DNA from: Pantoea sp. WMus005
GTDB taxonomy: Bacteria > Pseudomonadota > Gammaproteobacteria > Enterobacterales > Enterobacteriaceae
Reading direction: 5' to 3'
Assembly: GCF_013415305.1 (NCBI RefSeq)
Contig: NZ_JACBXU010000001.1
Location: forward strand, 1,054,001-1,118,000
Length of the DNA stretch: 64,000 bases
The notes below the pieces were generated by a model. The model was not told the DNA's origin, made no database searches, and worked only from the letters and a program-made list of their open reading frames with translations. This document shows, one piece after another, positions 53,609 to 61,627 of this stretch. Numbering within the stretch: the first letter of the stretch is position 1; each line of letters opens with the position of its first letter. A program made the position numbers and the translations under genes.

Positions 53609-53620
53609 TTTGCCCATACG

Positions 53621-53638
53621 TTTGCACACATGTGCAAA
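53621..53638. promoter_or_regulatory. LacI-type operator, copy 2 (perfect arms)
   Basis: TTTGCACA-CA-TGTGCAAA, perfect 8-bp arms, 40 bp before the afuA-like start codon and 122 bp centre to centre from copy 1. Confidence 0.75.
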
Positions 53639-53677
53639 AGCTGGCGCACCTGCGTCATTCAGCCCCAGGAGAACATC

Positions 53678-54700
53678 ATGCGTTATTCCTCTCTGCTCGC
53701 TGCTGTCATTGTCTGCCCTATGGTGCCCTTTGCTGCCTCGGCGGCGGGCCTTAATATGATCTGCTCAGCGGATGTAGTGGTATGCGAACAGATGACCACG
53801 CTATTCAGTCAGCGTCATCCTGATATCAAACTCAGCATGGTGCGACTCTCTGCGGGTGAAGCCTATGCCCGTATCCGCAGCGAAGCACGCAATCCCCGCA
53901 CCGATATCTGGTGGGCGGGCACCGGTGATCCGCACATGCAGGCCGCCGAAGAGGGCTTAACTCAGGCCTACAAATCCCCCTTGCTCGATCAGCAGCAACC
54001 CTGGTCACAAAAAGTGGCAGAGATCTCCGGTTACCGCACCGTGGGCGTCTATGCCGGTGCGCTGGGATGGGGCTACAACACCAGACTGCTGGCAGAGAAA
54101 AAACTGAAAGTTCCGGCCTGCTGGGCTGACTTACTTGACCCTGGCTTTAAAGGCGAAATTCAGATCGCCAATCCCAACTCGTCCGGTACGGCCTATAACA
54201 CTCTGGCGACGCTGGTGCAGATCATGGGCGAAGACAAAGCCTTTGATTACCTGAAGAAGCTCAACGCCAACATCTCGCAGTACACCAAGTCCGGCTCGGC
54301 ACCGGTTAAAGCCGCCGCGCGCGGTGAAACCACCATCGGCATTGTCTTTATGCATGATGCCGTGGCGATGGAAGTGGATGGCTTCCCGATTAAGCCCGTC
54401 GCGCCCTGTGAAGGTACTGGCTATGAGATTGGTTCAATGTCGATCATCAAAGGGACACGTAATCTGGCAAACGCCAAAGTCTGGTATGACTGGGCGCTCA
54501 GCGCTGAGGCGCAGTCACACATGAAAGAGGCCAAATCGTTCCAGCTGCCCTCCAACCGCACGGCGGAGATCTCTGAATATGCGCCGCGCTTTGAGAACAT
54601 CAAGCTGATTGATTATGACTTCAAAACCTACGGTGACTCGGCCAAACGCAAGGCGCTGCTGGGCCGCTGGGATAAAGAGATTGGTGCCAGCGCGCAATAA
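53678..54700 (+). CDS. afuA: Periplasmic binding protein, AfuA-like (probable sugar-phosphate binder)
   Basis: A 340-residue family 1/6 binding protein; signal peptide cleaved near residue 22 (AASA-A). It was once classed with ferric-iron binders, but it has no FbpA tyrosine pair that I can see, and it contains H226-D227 (FMHDA) and E250 (GYEIG). From memory, AfuA of Actinobacillus binds hexose phosphates through H205, D206 and E229 of the mature protein; removing 21 residues gives the same numbers here. ATG at 53678 has AGGAG 7 nt upstream. A phosphatase-family gene in the same operon supports sugar-phosphate uptake. Confidence 0.78.
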   Translation: MRYSSLLAAVIVCPMVPFAASAAGLNMICSADVVVCEQMTTLFSQRHPDIKLSMVRLSAGEAYARIRSEARNPRTDIWWAGTGDPHMQAAEEGLTQAYKSPLLDQQQPWSQKVAEISGYRTVGVYAGALGWGYNTRLLAEKKLKVPACWADLLDPGFKGEIQIANPNSSGTAYNTLATLVQIMGEDKAFDYLKKLNANISQYTKSGSAPVKAAARGETTIGIVFMHDAVAMEVDGFPIKPVAPCEGTGYEIGSMSIIKGTRNLANAKVWYDWALSAEAQSHMKEAKSFQLPSNRTAEISEYAPRFENIKLIDYDFKTYGDSAKRKALLGRWDKEIGASAQ

Positions 54701-54729
54701 CGGTGGCGTTCACCTGGCTTTCTGAGTCG

Positions 54730-54744
54730 GGTCTGTGCCAGACC
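54730..54744 (+). other. Intercistronic hairpin afuA-afuB
   Basis: GGTCTG-TGC-CAGACC in the 88-bp gap between binding protein and permease genes. It has no T-run; such hairpins commonly stabilise the binding-protein mRNA and lower expression of the permease. Confidence 0.45.
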
Positions 54745-54788
54745 GCGGTGGCGTAAGCCTGATGTCCGCTTCCTGATCGAGGTGATTT

Positions 54789-57014
54789 ATGAATGCGCAC
54801 AATCGTCGCTTAACCGGCACGCTGCTGGCGGGAGCCGTCGCGCTGACGCTGCTGCCCTGGTATAGCCTGGAGCAGGGCTTCTTCAGTGGAGACTGGCTGT
54901 TCAGCTTATGGGGTGATGAAAACAACGCACCGGCGCTGGGGCAGCTCGCGTTACATCGCTGGCTGGGCATCGCCGTGGCGCTGTGGCTGCTCTCTGCGGC
55001 CAGCGTTTTTCTGCCCCCGGGTCGCACGCGCAGCACGCTGCTGCTGCTTTTCAGCGTCTGCGGTATTCTGTTTCTGGTGCTGGAAGGGCATGCCATCGGG
55101 TTCAGTGGCTGGAGCTGGCTGTGGCTGGAAAATCTCTTTGGCCCGCTGGCGCAGGGGCAACCGGCGATGGGCGCGGGCGCGCTGTTGCTGCTGACCGTCT
55201 TTTTACTGATTTTCGCCTTTGCGCTGGCGGAGCGCGGCGTGCTGAAGGGTGATGCCTTTGTGGTGGCGTCGATTGTGCTGCTGGTGGCGCTGGTTACCAC
55301 CTTTGTGCTCTATCCGGTGATGAGTCTGTTTGTCGCCTCAGTGCAGGATATTGACGGCAGCTTCAAACCGGATGGACTGATTGCCAATATGCAGGACCCT
55401 GCGATCTGGAGCCTCTCCTGTTTAACCGGCGGCACCTGCGGCACGGCCTGGCGCACGCTGGGACTGGCGCTGATGACCGCCAGTGGTTCTGTGCTGCTGG
55501 GCCTGGCGTTTGCGCTGGCGGCCACGCGCACCTCGCTGCCGTGCAAGAAAGCGCTGCGGATGCTGACCATTCTGCCGATTATCACGCCACCGTTTGTTAT
55601 CGGACTGGCGCTGATCCTGCTGTTTGGCCGCTCCGGCGTGGTGACAGAATCGCTGGCGACGCTGTTCGGCATCGAACCGGGCCGCTGGCTCTATGGCATG
55701 ACCGGCATCTGGATTGCGCAGGTGCTGTCGTTTACCCCGATTGCGTTCCTGGTGCTGATTGGCGTGGTTGAGGGCGTCAGTCCGTCACTGGAAGAGGCGT
55801 CACAGACCCTGCGTGCCAGCCGCTGGCGCACCTTCTCCCGTATCTCGCTGCCGCTGATGGCGCCAGGTCTGGCCAACGCCTTCTTAATCAGCTTTATCGA
55901 AAGCATGGCTGATTTCGGTAATCCGATGGTGCTGGGCGGCAGTCACGGCGTCCTCTCAACGGAAATCTTCTTCTCCGTGGTCGGCGCACAAAACGACCCG
56001 AGTCGCGCGGCGGTGCTGGCAATGATCCTGCTGGGCTTTACGCTGACCGCGTTTCTGGTGCAGCGCGTCTGGCTCTCCGGAAAAAGCTTCGCCACCGTGA
56101 CCGGCAAAGGCGACGGTGGCCGTCACGTGATGCTGCCGCGTCCGGTGCGCTACAGCGTCTATGGCATGGTCATCCCGTGGGGACTCTTCACCCTGGTGAT
56201 CTACGGCATGATCATGATTGGTGGCTTTGTGCAGTCGTGGGGACTGAATAATAATCTGACGCTGGATCACTATATCCGCGCCTTCAGCATCAGCGTGAAT
56301 CAGGGGCAGCTGGTCTGGAGCGGCGTCGCCTGGAATTCTTTCTGGACCACGCTGGAGATTGCCCTGATCGCCGCGCCGCTCACCGCCATTGTAGGGCTGC
56401 TGACGGCCTGGCTGATTGTGCGGCAGAATTTTGCCGGCCGTCAGACGTTTGAATTCATGCTGATGCTGAGCTTCGCCATTCCCGGCACGGTCATCGGCGT
56501 GAGTTATGTGATGGCCTATAACCTGCCGCCACTGGAGATCACCGGCACCGCGATGATCCTGATCGCCTGCTTTGTCTTCCGTAATATGCCGGTCGGCGTG
56601 CGTGGCGGTATCGCGGCGATGAGCCAGCTGGATAAAAGCCTGGATGAAGCCTCACTGACCCTGGGCGCAAACAGTTTCCGCACGCTGCGTAAAGTGGTGC
56701 TGCCGCTGCTGAAACCGGCGATCAGCGCTGCGCTGGTTTACGCCTTTGTGCGGGCGATTACCTCAATCAGCGCGGTGATTTTTCTGGTCAGCGCCCAGTA
56801 CAACATGGCGACCTCTTACATTGTCGGGCTGGTGGAGAACGGTGAGTATGGCGTCGCGATTGCCTACTCCTCGGTATTGATCGTGGTGATGCTGCTGATC
56901 ATTGGTCTGTTCCAGCTGCTGGTGGGCGAACGCCGTCTGCGCCGTGTAACCCAACCGTCGGTGATTGTTGCCGCACCCTCTGCATCCACTCTGACTCAGG
57001 AGAGAGCCGTATGA
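54789..57014 (+). CDS. afuB: Fused ABC transporter permease, AfuB/FbpB-like
   Basis: A 741-residue inner-membrane protein made of an N-terminal membrane extension of about 180 residues (roughly five helices), then two fused BPD_transp_1 domains. Each has an ATPase-docking EAA loop: LEEASQTLRASRWRTFSRISLPLMAPGL and LDEASLTLGANSFRTLRKVVLPLLKPAI. The fusion replaces two separate permeases and is usual for the AfuB/FbpB group. GAGG precedes the ATG, and the stop overlaps afuC by 4 nt (ATGA). A perfect match of order (binding protein, fused permease, ATPase) supports AfuABC. Confidence 0.85.
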   Translation: MNAHNRRLTGTLLAGAVALTLLPWYSLEQGFFSGDWLFSLWGDENNAPALGQLALHRWLGIAVALWLLSAASVFLPPGRTRSTLLLLFSVCGILFLVLEGHAIGFSGWSWLWLENLFGPLAQGQPAMGAGALLLLTVFLLIFAFALAERGVLKGDAFVVASIVLLVALVTTFVLYPVMSLFVASVQDIDGSFKPDGLIANMQDPAIWSLSCLTGGTCGTAWRTLGLALMTASGSVLLGLAFALAATRTSLPCKKALRMLTILPIITPPFVIGLALILLFGRSGVVTESLATLFGIEPGRWLYGMTGIWIAQVLSFTPIAFLVLIGVVEGVSPSLEEASQTLRASRWRTFSRISLPLMAPGLANAFLISFIESMADFGNPMVLGGSHGVLSTEIFFSVVGAQNDPSRAAVLAMILLGFTLTAFLVQRVWLSGKSFATVTGKGDGGRHVMLPRPVRYSVYGMVIPWGLFTLVIYGMIMIGGFVQSWGLNNNLTLDHYIRAFSISVNQGQLVWSGVAWNSFWTTLEIALIAAPLTAIVGLLTAWLIVRQNFAGRQTFEFMLMLSFAIPGTVIGVSYVMAYNLPPLEITGTAMILIACFVFRNMPVGVRGGIAAMSQLDKSLDEASLTLGANSFRTLRKVVLPLLKPAISAALVYAFVRAITSISAVIFLVSAQYNMATSYIVGLVENGEYGVAIAYSSVLIVVMLLIIGLFQLLVGERRLRRVTQPSVIVAAPSASTLTQERAV

Positions 57015-58072
57015 CGACCATTAACGCCGGATCGGTAGTGTTTGAACATGTCGCGAAGCGTTTTGCCGGTTTTACCGCGGTGCCGGATCTGTCGCTCACT
57101 GTAGAGCCGGGCACCCTGGTGACGCTGCTCGGGCCGTCCGGCTGCGGCAAGACCACCACGCTACGGCTGCTGGCCGGTCTGGAACATCCCACCTCGGGGC
57201 GGATTCTGATTGGCGGCAAAGATGTCACCCATCTCCCCGCTAACGAGCGCGACGTAGCGATGGTGTTTCAGTCCTATGCGCTGTTTCCCCATATGAATGC
57301 TATCGACAATGTTCTTTATGGGCTGCTCTCCTCAGGTATGAACAAACGTGAGGCGCAGGACCGGGCGCGCGAAGGGCTGAAGCTGGTGGGGCTGGAGAAT
57401 CAGGGACAAAGGCTGCCGTCTGAACTTTCTGGCGGACAGCAGCAGCGTATTGCGGTAGCGCGTGCGCTGGTGCTGGAACCGCAGGTGCTGCTGCTTGATG
57501 AGCCGCTGTCGAACCTCGATGAGCGTCTGCGCCGTCGGGTGCGCACCGATATCCGTGATCTGCAGCAGCGGCTCGGGTTTACCGCCGTCTACGTGACTCA
57601 TGACCAGGAGGAGGCGCTGGCGGTCTCCGATAAAATTATTGTCATGAAAGAGGGGGATATTGCTCAGCAGGGCGCACCGGAGACGCTTTACCATTCGCCC
57701 AATTCGGTCTTTATCGCGGACTTTATGGGGGAGGCGAATATTCTGCCTTGTGAAGTTGAAGAGGCGGATGCGGATGACGCGCTGGTCCGCCTGGGTAATC
57801 AGCGCTTTCGGGTGTGCGGTGCCGGTGCAAAAACCGGCAGTGCCCAGCTGGCGGTGCGGCCGCAGTTTATTACCCTGTCCGGCGATGGTCAGGGCGCCTT
57901 GCAGGGAGAAGTAATTCACAGCACCTGGCTGGGCGACCATATTGAATATGAAGTCGCCACCGAGCTGGGCGCGCTGTTTATTATCGATCCGCAAATGGAA
58001 CAGCGTCTGCCGCTCGCCACCACGGTCGGTGTCAACTTTAAGCCGCAGGGTCTTGCCCTGATTGCCCGTTAA
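57011..58072 (+). CDS. afuC: ABC transporter ATPase, AfuC/FbpC-like
   Basis: A 353-residue ABC ATPase: Walker A GPSGCGKTTT (about residues 41-50), Q-loop MVFQSYALFPHM, signature LSGGQQQR, Walker B VLLLDEPLSNLDE, H-loop VTHDQEE, then a C-terminal TOBE regulatory domain (about residues 280-350). It belongs to the CUT1/FbpC/PotA-like class. Translationally coupled to afuB. The phosphatase-family gene follows after 23 bp with its own AAGGAG, so all four are one operon. Confidence 0.87.
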   Translation: MTTINAGSVVFEHVAKRFAGFTAVPDLSLTVEPGTLVTLLGPSGCGKTTTLRLLAGLEHPTSGRILIGGKDVTHLPANERDVAMVFQSYALFPHMNAIDNVLYGLLSSGMNKREAQDRAREGLKLVGLENQGQRLPSELSGGQQQRIAVARALVLEPQVLLLDEPLSNLDERLRRRVRTDIRDLQQRLGFTAVYVTHDQEEALAVSDKIIVMKEGDIAQQGAPETLYHSPNSVFIADFMGEANILPCEVEEADADDALVRLGNQRFRVCGAGAKTGSAQLAVRPQFITLSGDGQGALQGEVIHSTWLGDHIEYEVATELGALFIIDPQMEQRLPLATTVGVNFKPQGLALIAR

Positions 58073-58095
58073 TCTGATTAACCCAAGGAGTTCAC

Positions 58096-58887
58096 ATGGA
58101 ATTGCAGGAAATAATGGCGCGACTGGCTTTAGCGGAGGCCGTTGCCCGCGAAGGTGGCGCGACCGCGCTAGCATACTTTAACCGCCGCGACACGCTGGTG
58201 GTGGAGACCAAGTACGATTTGCAGGATGTGGTGTCGATTGCCGACCGTGAAGTGGAGCAGCTGATCGCCCGCCGCATACGGGATGCGTTTCCCGATGATG
58301 GCTTTCTGGGTGAGGAGTCGGGGCTGCAGACGGGACACTCTGACTATACCTGGGTGGTTGATCCGATCGATGGCACCAGCCCGTTTCTTAATGGGATGCC
58401 AAGCTGGTGTGTTTCAGTGGCGGTGCTGCGGGGTGATGTGCCGGTTATCGGGGTGATTTTCGCACCCACCTATGAGGAGTGCTACGTGGCGGCGCTGGGG
58501 CAGGGCGCGACGCTGAACGGGCGTAGCCTGCAGGTCGATCCCACACGCACCCTGCAAAATCACGTGACTGGCTTTGGTGCTAACAGCTATGTCTCTCCGC
58601 AACAGGTGGGCGAGATTGTGGCCGCGCTGCTGTCGGCGGGCGGTAACTTCATCCGTATTGGCTCCGGTGCGCTGATGCTGGCATGGGTCGCCGCCGGTCG
58701 GGTCGTGGGTTACTACGAACCTTATATGCACGCCTGGGATTGCCTGGCGGGTTACTGCCTGGTGAAAGAGGCGGGCGGCTGGTACCACCCGTTTAATATC
58801 AAAGGCGACCGCATAACCAAAGGGGCGCAGGTTCTGGCCGTGGCTCCCGGTGCCGAAGCGGACCTGCGGCGCATCGCCGGTTTGTGA
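58096..58887 (+). CDS. Inositol-monophosphatase-family sugar phosphatase
   Basis: A 263-residue metal-dependent phosphatase of the IMPase/HisN superfamily. The three metal motifs are complete: FLGEESG, WVVDPIDGTSPFLNG and HAWDCLAGYCLVKEAGG. Members hydrolyse inositol phosphates, histidinol phosphate, sugar phosphates or PAP. As last gene of an AfuABC-like operon it plausibly dephosphorylates an imported sugar phosphate; this is inference from context. No signal peptide, so it acts in the cytosol. AAGGAG lies 6 nt before the ATG. A terminator follows. Confidence 0.87.
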   Translation: MELQEIMARLALAEAVAREGGATALAYFNRRDTLVVETKYDLQDVVSIADREVEQLIARRIRDAFPDDGFLGEESGLQTGHSDYTWVVDPIDGTSPFLNGMPSWCVSVAVLRGDVPVIGVIFAPTYEECYVAALGQGATLNGRSLQVDPTRTLQNHVTGFGANSYVSPQQVGEIVAALLSAGGNFIRIGSGALMLAWVAAGRVVGYYEPYMHAWDCLAGYCLVKEAGGWYHPFNIKGDRITKGAQVLAVAPGAEADLRRIAGL

Positions 58888-58892
58888 CCCTG

Positions 58893-58925
58893 TAACGCTG
58901 ACTGTATGGATTATGGTCAGCGTTA
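58893..58925 (+). terminator. Terminator of the Afu-like operon
   Basis: TAACGCTGAC, 13-nt loop, GTCAGCGTTA, followed by TTCTTTT. It overlaps the stop codon of the convergent GNAT gene. Confidence 0.75.
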
Positions 58926-59354
58926 TTCTTTTAACCTGAGCGTTTTCGTCAGGTAATGACGCTGCATCCCGGTTTGTGGAAAATCGGGCAGGGACATCTG
59001 CTGCTGATAACCCTGTTTCTGATAAAACGGCAGAGCCTGGAAGCTGAAGGTATCTACCAGCGCAAAGAGACATCCCTTCTTAATTGCTTCCTGTTCCGCA
59101 GCTTCCATTAGCGCGCGACCCAGACCACTGCCACGAAGCATTTCGTCCACCCAGAGAAAATCAATGCAGAGCCAGTTTCCTTTGCGCGAGGCGATCAATC
59201 CTCCGCGCAACACGCCTTCTGCATCTTTGTGAGAAACCGACAACGGGCCCCAGTTCTCACGGCTGATAAACTGCCGATTGTAAGCCCCTAATCCTGCCAG
59301 CAGCGCTTCCCGGTCGTGGTCGTTTTCCTGATGGATAAGGGTAAATGTGTTCAT
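58923..59354 (-). CDS. GNAT-family N-acetyltransferase
   Basis: A 143-residue acetyltransferase. The acetyl-CoA-binding motif A is [28 protein letters not shown] (about residues 66-93), followed by the beta5-alpha4 segment [12 protein letters not shown]. Single-domain GNATs of this kind acetylate small amines, amino acids or antibiotics; the substrate cannot be told. GAGGA precedes the ATG. It diverges from hipBA, and its promoter region adjoins the first hip operator. Confidence 0.85.
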   Translation of the reverse strand: MNTFTLIHQENDHDREALLAGLGAYNRQFISRENWGPLSVSHKDAEGVLRGGLIASRKGNWLCIDFLWVDEMLRGSGLGRALMEAAEQEAIKKGCLFALVDTFSFQALPFYQKQGYQQQMSLPDFPQTGMQRHYLTKTLRLKE

Positions 59355-59381
59355 CCTGTTCCTCTCATCTCTGTGGTTTTT

Positions 59382-59483
59382 TATCCTCTATAAAGGATAG
59401 TTGCCATCCTATCCCCTATGGGGTATAAACTGATAATTATCCCTCTTAGGGTATAATTTGTGATTTATACCCTGCCGGGGATA
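59382..59483. promoter_or_regulatory. Four HipB-type operators at 28-bp spacing
   Basis: The HipB consensus is TATCC-N8-GGATA. O1 at 59382-59399 matches exactly. O2 at 59410-59427 (TATCC-N8-GTATA), O3 at 59438-59455 (TATCC-N8-GTATA) and O4 at 59466-59483 (TATAC-N8-GGATA) each deviate in one arm. All four begin exactly 28 bp apart. They cover the hipBA promoter and approach the GNAT gene. Confidence 0.88.
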
Positions 59484-59530
59484 AAGTGTCTGCGCTATGC
59501 TTACAGCCTGTGATCCTGAAGGAGCTACCC

Positions 59531-59770
59531 ATGATATACAGCCCGCTACAGCTGGCAAACCGGCTGAAGCTTATCCGCCAGCGCAATGGCTGGACCCAGA
59601 GTGAGCTGGCGAAAAAGGTCGGCCTGAAACAGGCCACTATCTCTCACTTTGAAAATGCGCCGGACAGCACTTCGCTGGCCACGCTGTTTAAGTTGCTACA
59701 GGCGCTGGAAGTGAGTCTGGACGTTCAGGAGGTCGCAGCACCTTCGTTGCATGATGAGGATGAGTGGTAA
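59531..59770 (+). CDS. hipB: HipB antitoxin/autorepressor
   Basis: A 79-residue Xre-type repressor. ATG at 59531 gives MIYSPLQLANRLKLIRQRNGWTQSELAKKVGLKQATISHFENAP, closely matching E. coli HipB (88 residues) without its first nine; GGAG lies 6 nt upstream, and 15 earlier codons in frame fall next to the operators. It ends in DEDEW, keeping the C-terminal tryptophan of E. coli HipB. It binds the four operators upstream as a dimer with HipA and holds HipA inactive. Its stop overlaps the hipA start (TAATG). Confidence 0.92.
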   Translation: MIYSPLQLANRLKLIRQRNGWTQSELAKKVGLKQATISHFENAPDSTSLATLFKLLQALEVSLDVQEVAAPSLHDEDEW

Positions 59771-61083
59771 TGCAAAGGCTGATTGCGTGGATGAACGGCG
59801 AGCGGGTGGGCGTGCTGACCCGGCAGCGAAACGGCGCCCATGAGTTTCAGTATGATACCGGCTGGCTGAGTAATCCGCTCTCCAGGCCGTTGTCACTCTC
59901 AATGCCGTTACAGGTTAAGGCGATCACCTCACACGCCGTGATTAACTTCTTCGACAACCTGCTGCCGGATAGCCCCTTGATTCGCGACAGAATCGTGGCG
60001 CGCTACCAGATCAAATCCCGACAGCCTTTTGACCTGCTGCAGGAAGTGGGACGTGACAGCGTCGGGGCGACCATGCTGTTGCCGCCCGATATGCCGCTGC
60101 CTGCACTCCAGGCCCGCTATCAGGTGCTGGACGAAGCCCGACTCGAAAACGTGCTGTCAGCTTATCAGTCCGATATTCCGCTGGGGATGCTGCGTGAAGA
60201 GACCGATTTCCGCATCTCGGTCGCGGGGGCGCAGGAGAAAACCGCGCTGCTGCTGACGGAAGAAGGCTGGAGCATTCCGGCCGGTGCCACCCCAACCTCG
60301 CACATTATTAAGCTGCCGATCGGTGAGATTAAACAGCCGGCCGCAACGCTGGATATGCGTGAAAGCGTGGAGAATGAGTATCTCTGCCTGGCGCTGGCCC
60401 GCGCACTGGGTATCGACGTGCCGCAGGCGAGCATTATCCGGGCGGGAAAGATGCGCGCCCTGGCCGTAGAGCGCTTTGACCGCCGCTGGTCACGGGATAA
60501 AACCCGGCTGATTCGCCTGCCGCAGGAAGATTTCTGTCAGGCGCTGGGGCTACCATCCTCGACCAAATATGAGTCTGACGGCGGACCGGGCATTGCGGAG
60601 ATCATGCAGATACTGATGGGATCGCGCAACGCCATAGAAGATCGCTATCGCTTTATGATGTTTCAGGTGTTTCAGTGGCTGATTGGCGCCACTGACGGTC
60701 ACGCCAAGAACTTCTCGCTGTTTATTGAGCGCGGCGGCAGTTATCGACTGACCCCTTTTTATGATGTGATCTCCGCATACCCGGTACTGGGCGGCACCGG
60801 ACTGAATAAACGTGCGCTGAAACTGGCGATGGGGCTGCGTGCCACTAAGGGAAAGAAGACAGAGATCGACAAAATCTTCCCGCGCCATTTTATCGCCACG
60901 GCGAAGCAGGTGAGTTTTGATCGTGACAGCCTGCAGCAGATCTTCGACTTCTTTATTAAGATGTTTCCCCAGGCGGTGGTCTCGGTTCGTGATGCGTTGC
61001 CGACCGATTTCCCGCAGCACATTGCTGACGCCATTTTCAGCCACTCACTGATTATGCTGGAGCGGTTGCGGCATTCAGAGTGA
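59770..61083 (+). CDS. hipA: HipA serine/threonine-kinase toxin
   Basis: A 437-residue kinase (E. coli HipA: 440). Residues known from E. coli HipA fall at identical numbers: autophosphorylated S150 in the SVAGAQEKT loop, catalytic D309 in TDGHAKN, and metal-binding D332 in FYDV. HipA phosphorylates glutamyl-tRNA synthetase, raises (p)ppGpp and causes growth arrest and persistence. The gene is intact, so the toxin should be active when free of HipB. ATG at 59770 overlaps the hipB stop by 1 nt; the two codons upstream in frame are not needed. Confidence 0.95.
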   Translation: MQRLIAWMNGERVGVLTRQRNGAHEFQYDTGWLSNPLSRPLSLSMPLQVKAITSHAVINFFDNLLPDSPLIRDRIVARYQIKSRQPFDLLQEVGRDSVGATMLLPPDMPLPALQARYQVLDEARLENVLSAYQSDIPLGMLREETDFRISVAGAQEKTALLLTEEGWSIPAGATPTSHIIKLPIGEIKQPAATLDMRESVENEYLCLALARALGIDVPQASIIRAGKMRALAVERFDRRWSRDKTRLIRLPQEDFCQALGLPSSTKYESDGGPGIAEIMQILMGSRNAIEDRYRFMMFQVFQWLIGATDGHAKNFSLFIERGGSYRLTPFYDVISAYPVLGGTGLNKRALKLAMGLRATKGKKTEIDKIFPRHFIATAKQVSFDRDSLQQIFDFFIKMFPQAVVSVRDALPTDFPQHIADAIFSHSLIMLERLRHSE

Positions 61084-61178
61084 AGGCAGGTAATATCCTG
61101 AAAAGCCTGTGTTCCCCTATATCGCTATGCAGCTGTCAGCTATGCTTATCTGATCGATTTAACAGGGGGAGTAAAGGT

Positions 61179-61385
61179 ATGAAGTGTCCGGGATGTGAAG
61201 GAGAGGCGTTTGTGTACGCCACGCGCGACGTCAGTCTTAATACGGGGAATCCGGATGACGTTGTGCCGGATGTGAAGGGCGATCACTGTATCCGCTGTGG
61301 GGCAGTAATCATGAACGCCGGCACGGCAGAGCAATATCCCGAAAAGGCGGAAGCGCTTGAGAATGCAGGCGTGCCTGTCAAATAA
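61179..61385 (+). CDS. Free-standing MqsA/YgiT-type zinc-domain protein
   Basis: A 68-residue protein that begins MKCPGCEGEAFVYATRDVSL and has a second CxxC in HCIRCGAVIMNAGTAEQYPEKAEAL. This matches the N-terminal zinc-binding domain of the MqsA (YgiT) antitoxin, including the IMN segment, but the helix-turn-helix domain that normally follows is absent. No mqsR-like toxin gene is adjacent. ATG at 61179 has AGGGGGAGTAAAGG upstream. It lies 95 bp after hipA and is followed by a terminator, so it could be read with hipBA or alone. It may be a degraded antitoxin or a small zinc protein in its own right. Confidence 0.7.
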   Translation: MKCPGCEGEAFVYATRDVSLNTGNPDDVVPDVKGDHCIRCGAVIMNAGTAEQYPEKAEALENAGVPVK

Positions 61386-61392
61386 CCTCCAG

Positions 61393-61418
61393 AGCCCGCT
61401 GAGTGCGGGCTTTCTTTT
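61393..61418 (+). terminator. Intrinsic terminator after the MqsA-like gene
   Basis: AGCCCGC, loop TGAGT, GCGGGCT, then TTCTTTT. Confidence 0.85.
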
Positions 61419-61463
61419 ATCCGCCTTACCCTGTTCTGCCCTGTATAGCGGCGAATCACCCAT

Positions 61464-61486
61464 AAAAAAGCCTGCACACGGCAGGC
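61464..61486 (-). terminator. Minus-strand terminator with no upstream gene
   Basis: On the minus strand GCCTGC, loop CGTGT, GCAGGC followed by six T. No protein gene on the minus strand runs into it, so it may end a small RNA that starts between about 61500 and 61620. Confidence 0.45.
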
Positions 61487-61627
61487 AAAATCGTTGCAAG
61501 GGATTGGCCATCTTTTGATAACACGCAACGAGTAAGTTGTGTGAGGGTGGCACCGTACAGGAGAAACATCAGGGTTACCCTGGAAACGGAAAATATCACA
61601 CCCTCAATCTGGCCACTGGAGTACGTT

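Noticed and set aside
53678..58072. Annotation of the Afu-like operon as ferric iron uptake
   Set aside because: Possible by family name, but the LacI regulator, absence of a Fur-like box that I could see, and the phosphatase gene fit sugar phosphate better; left as a test in the findings.
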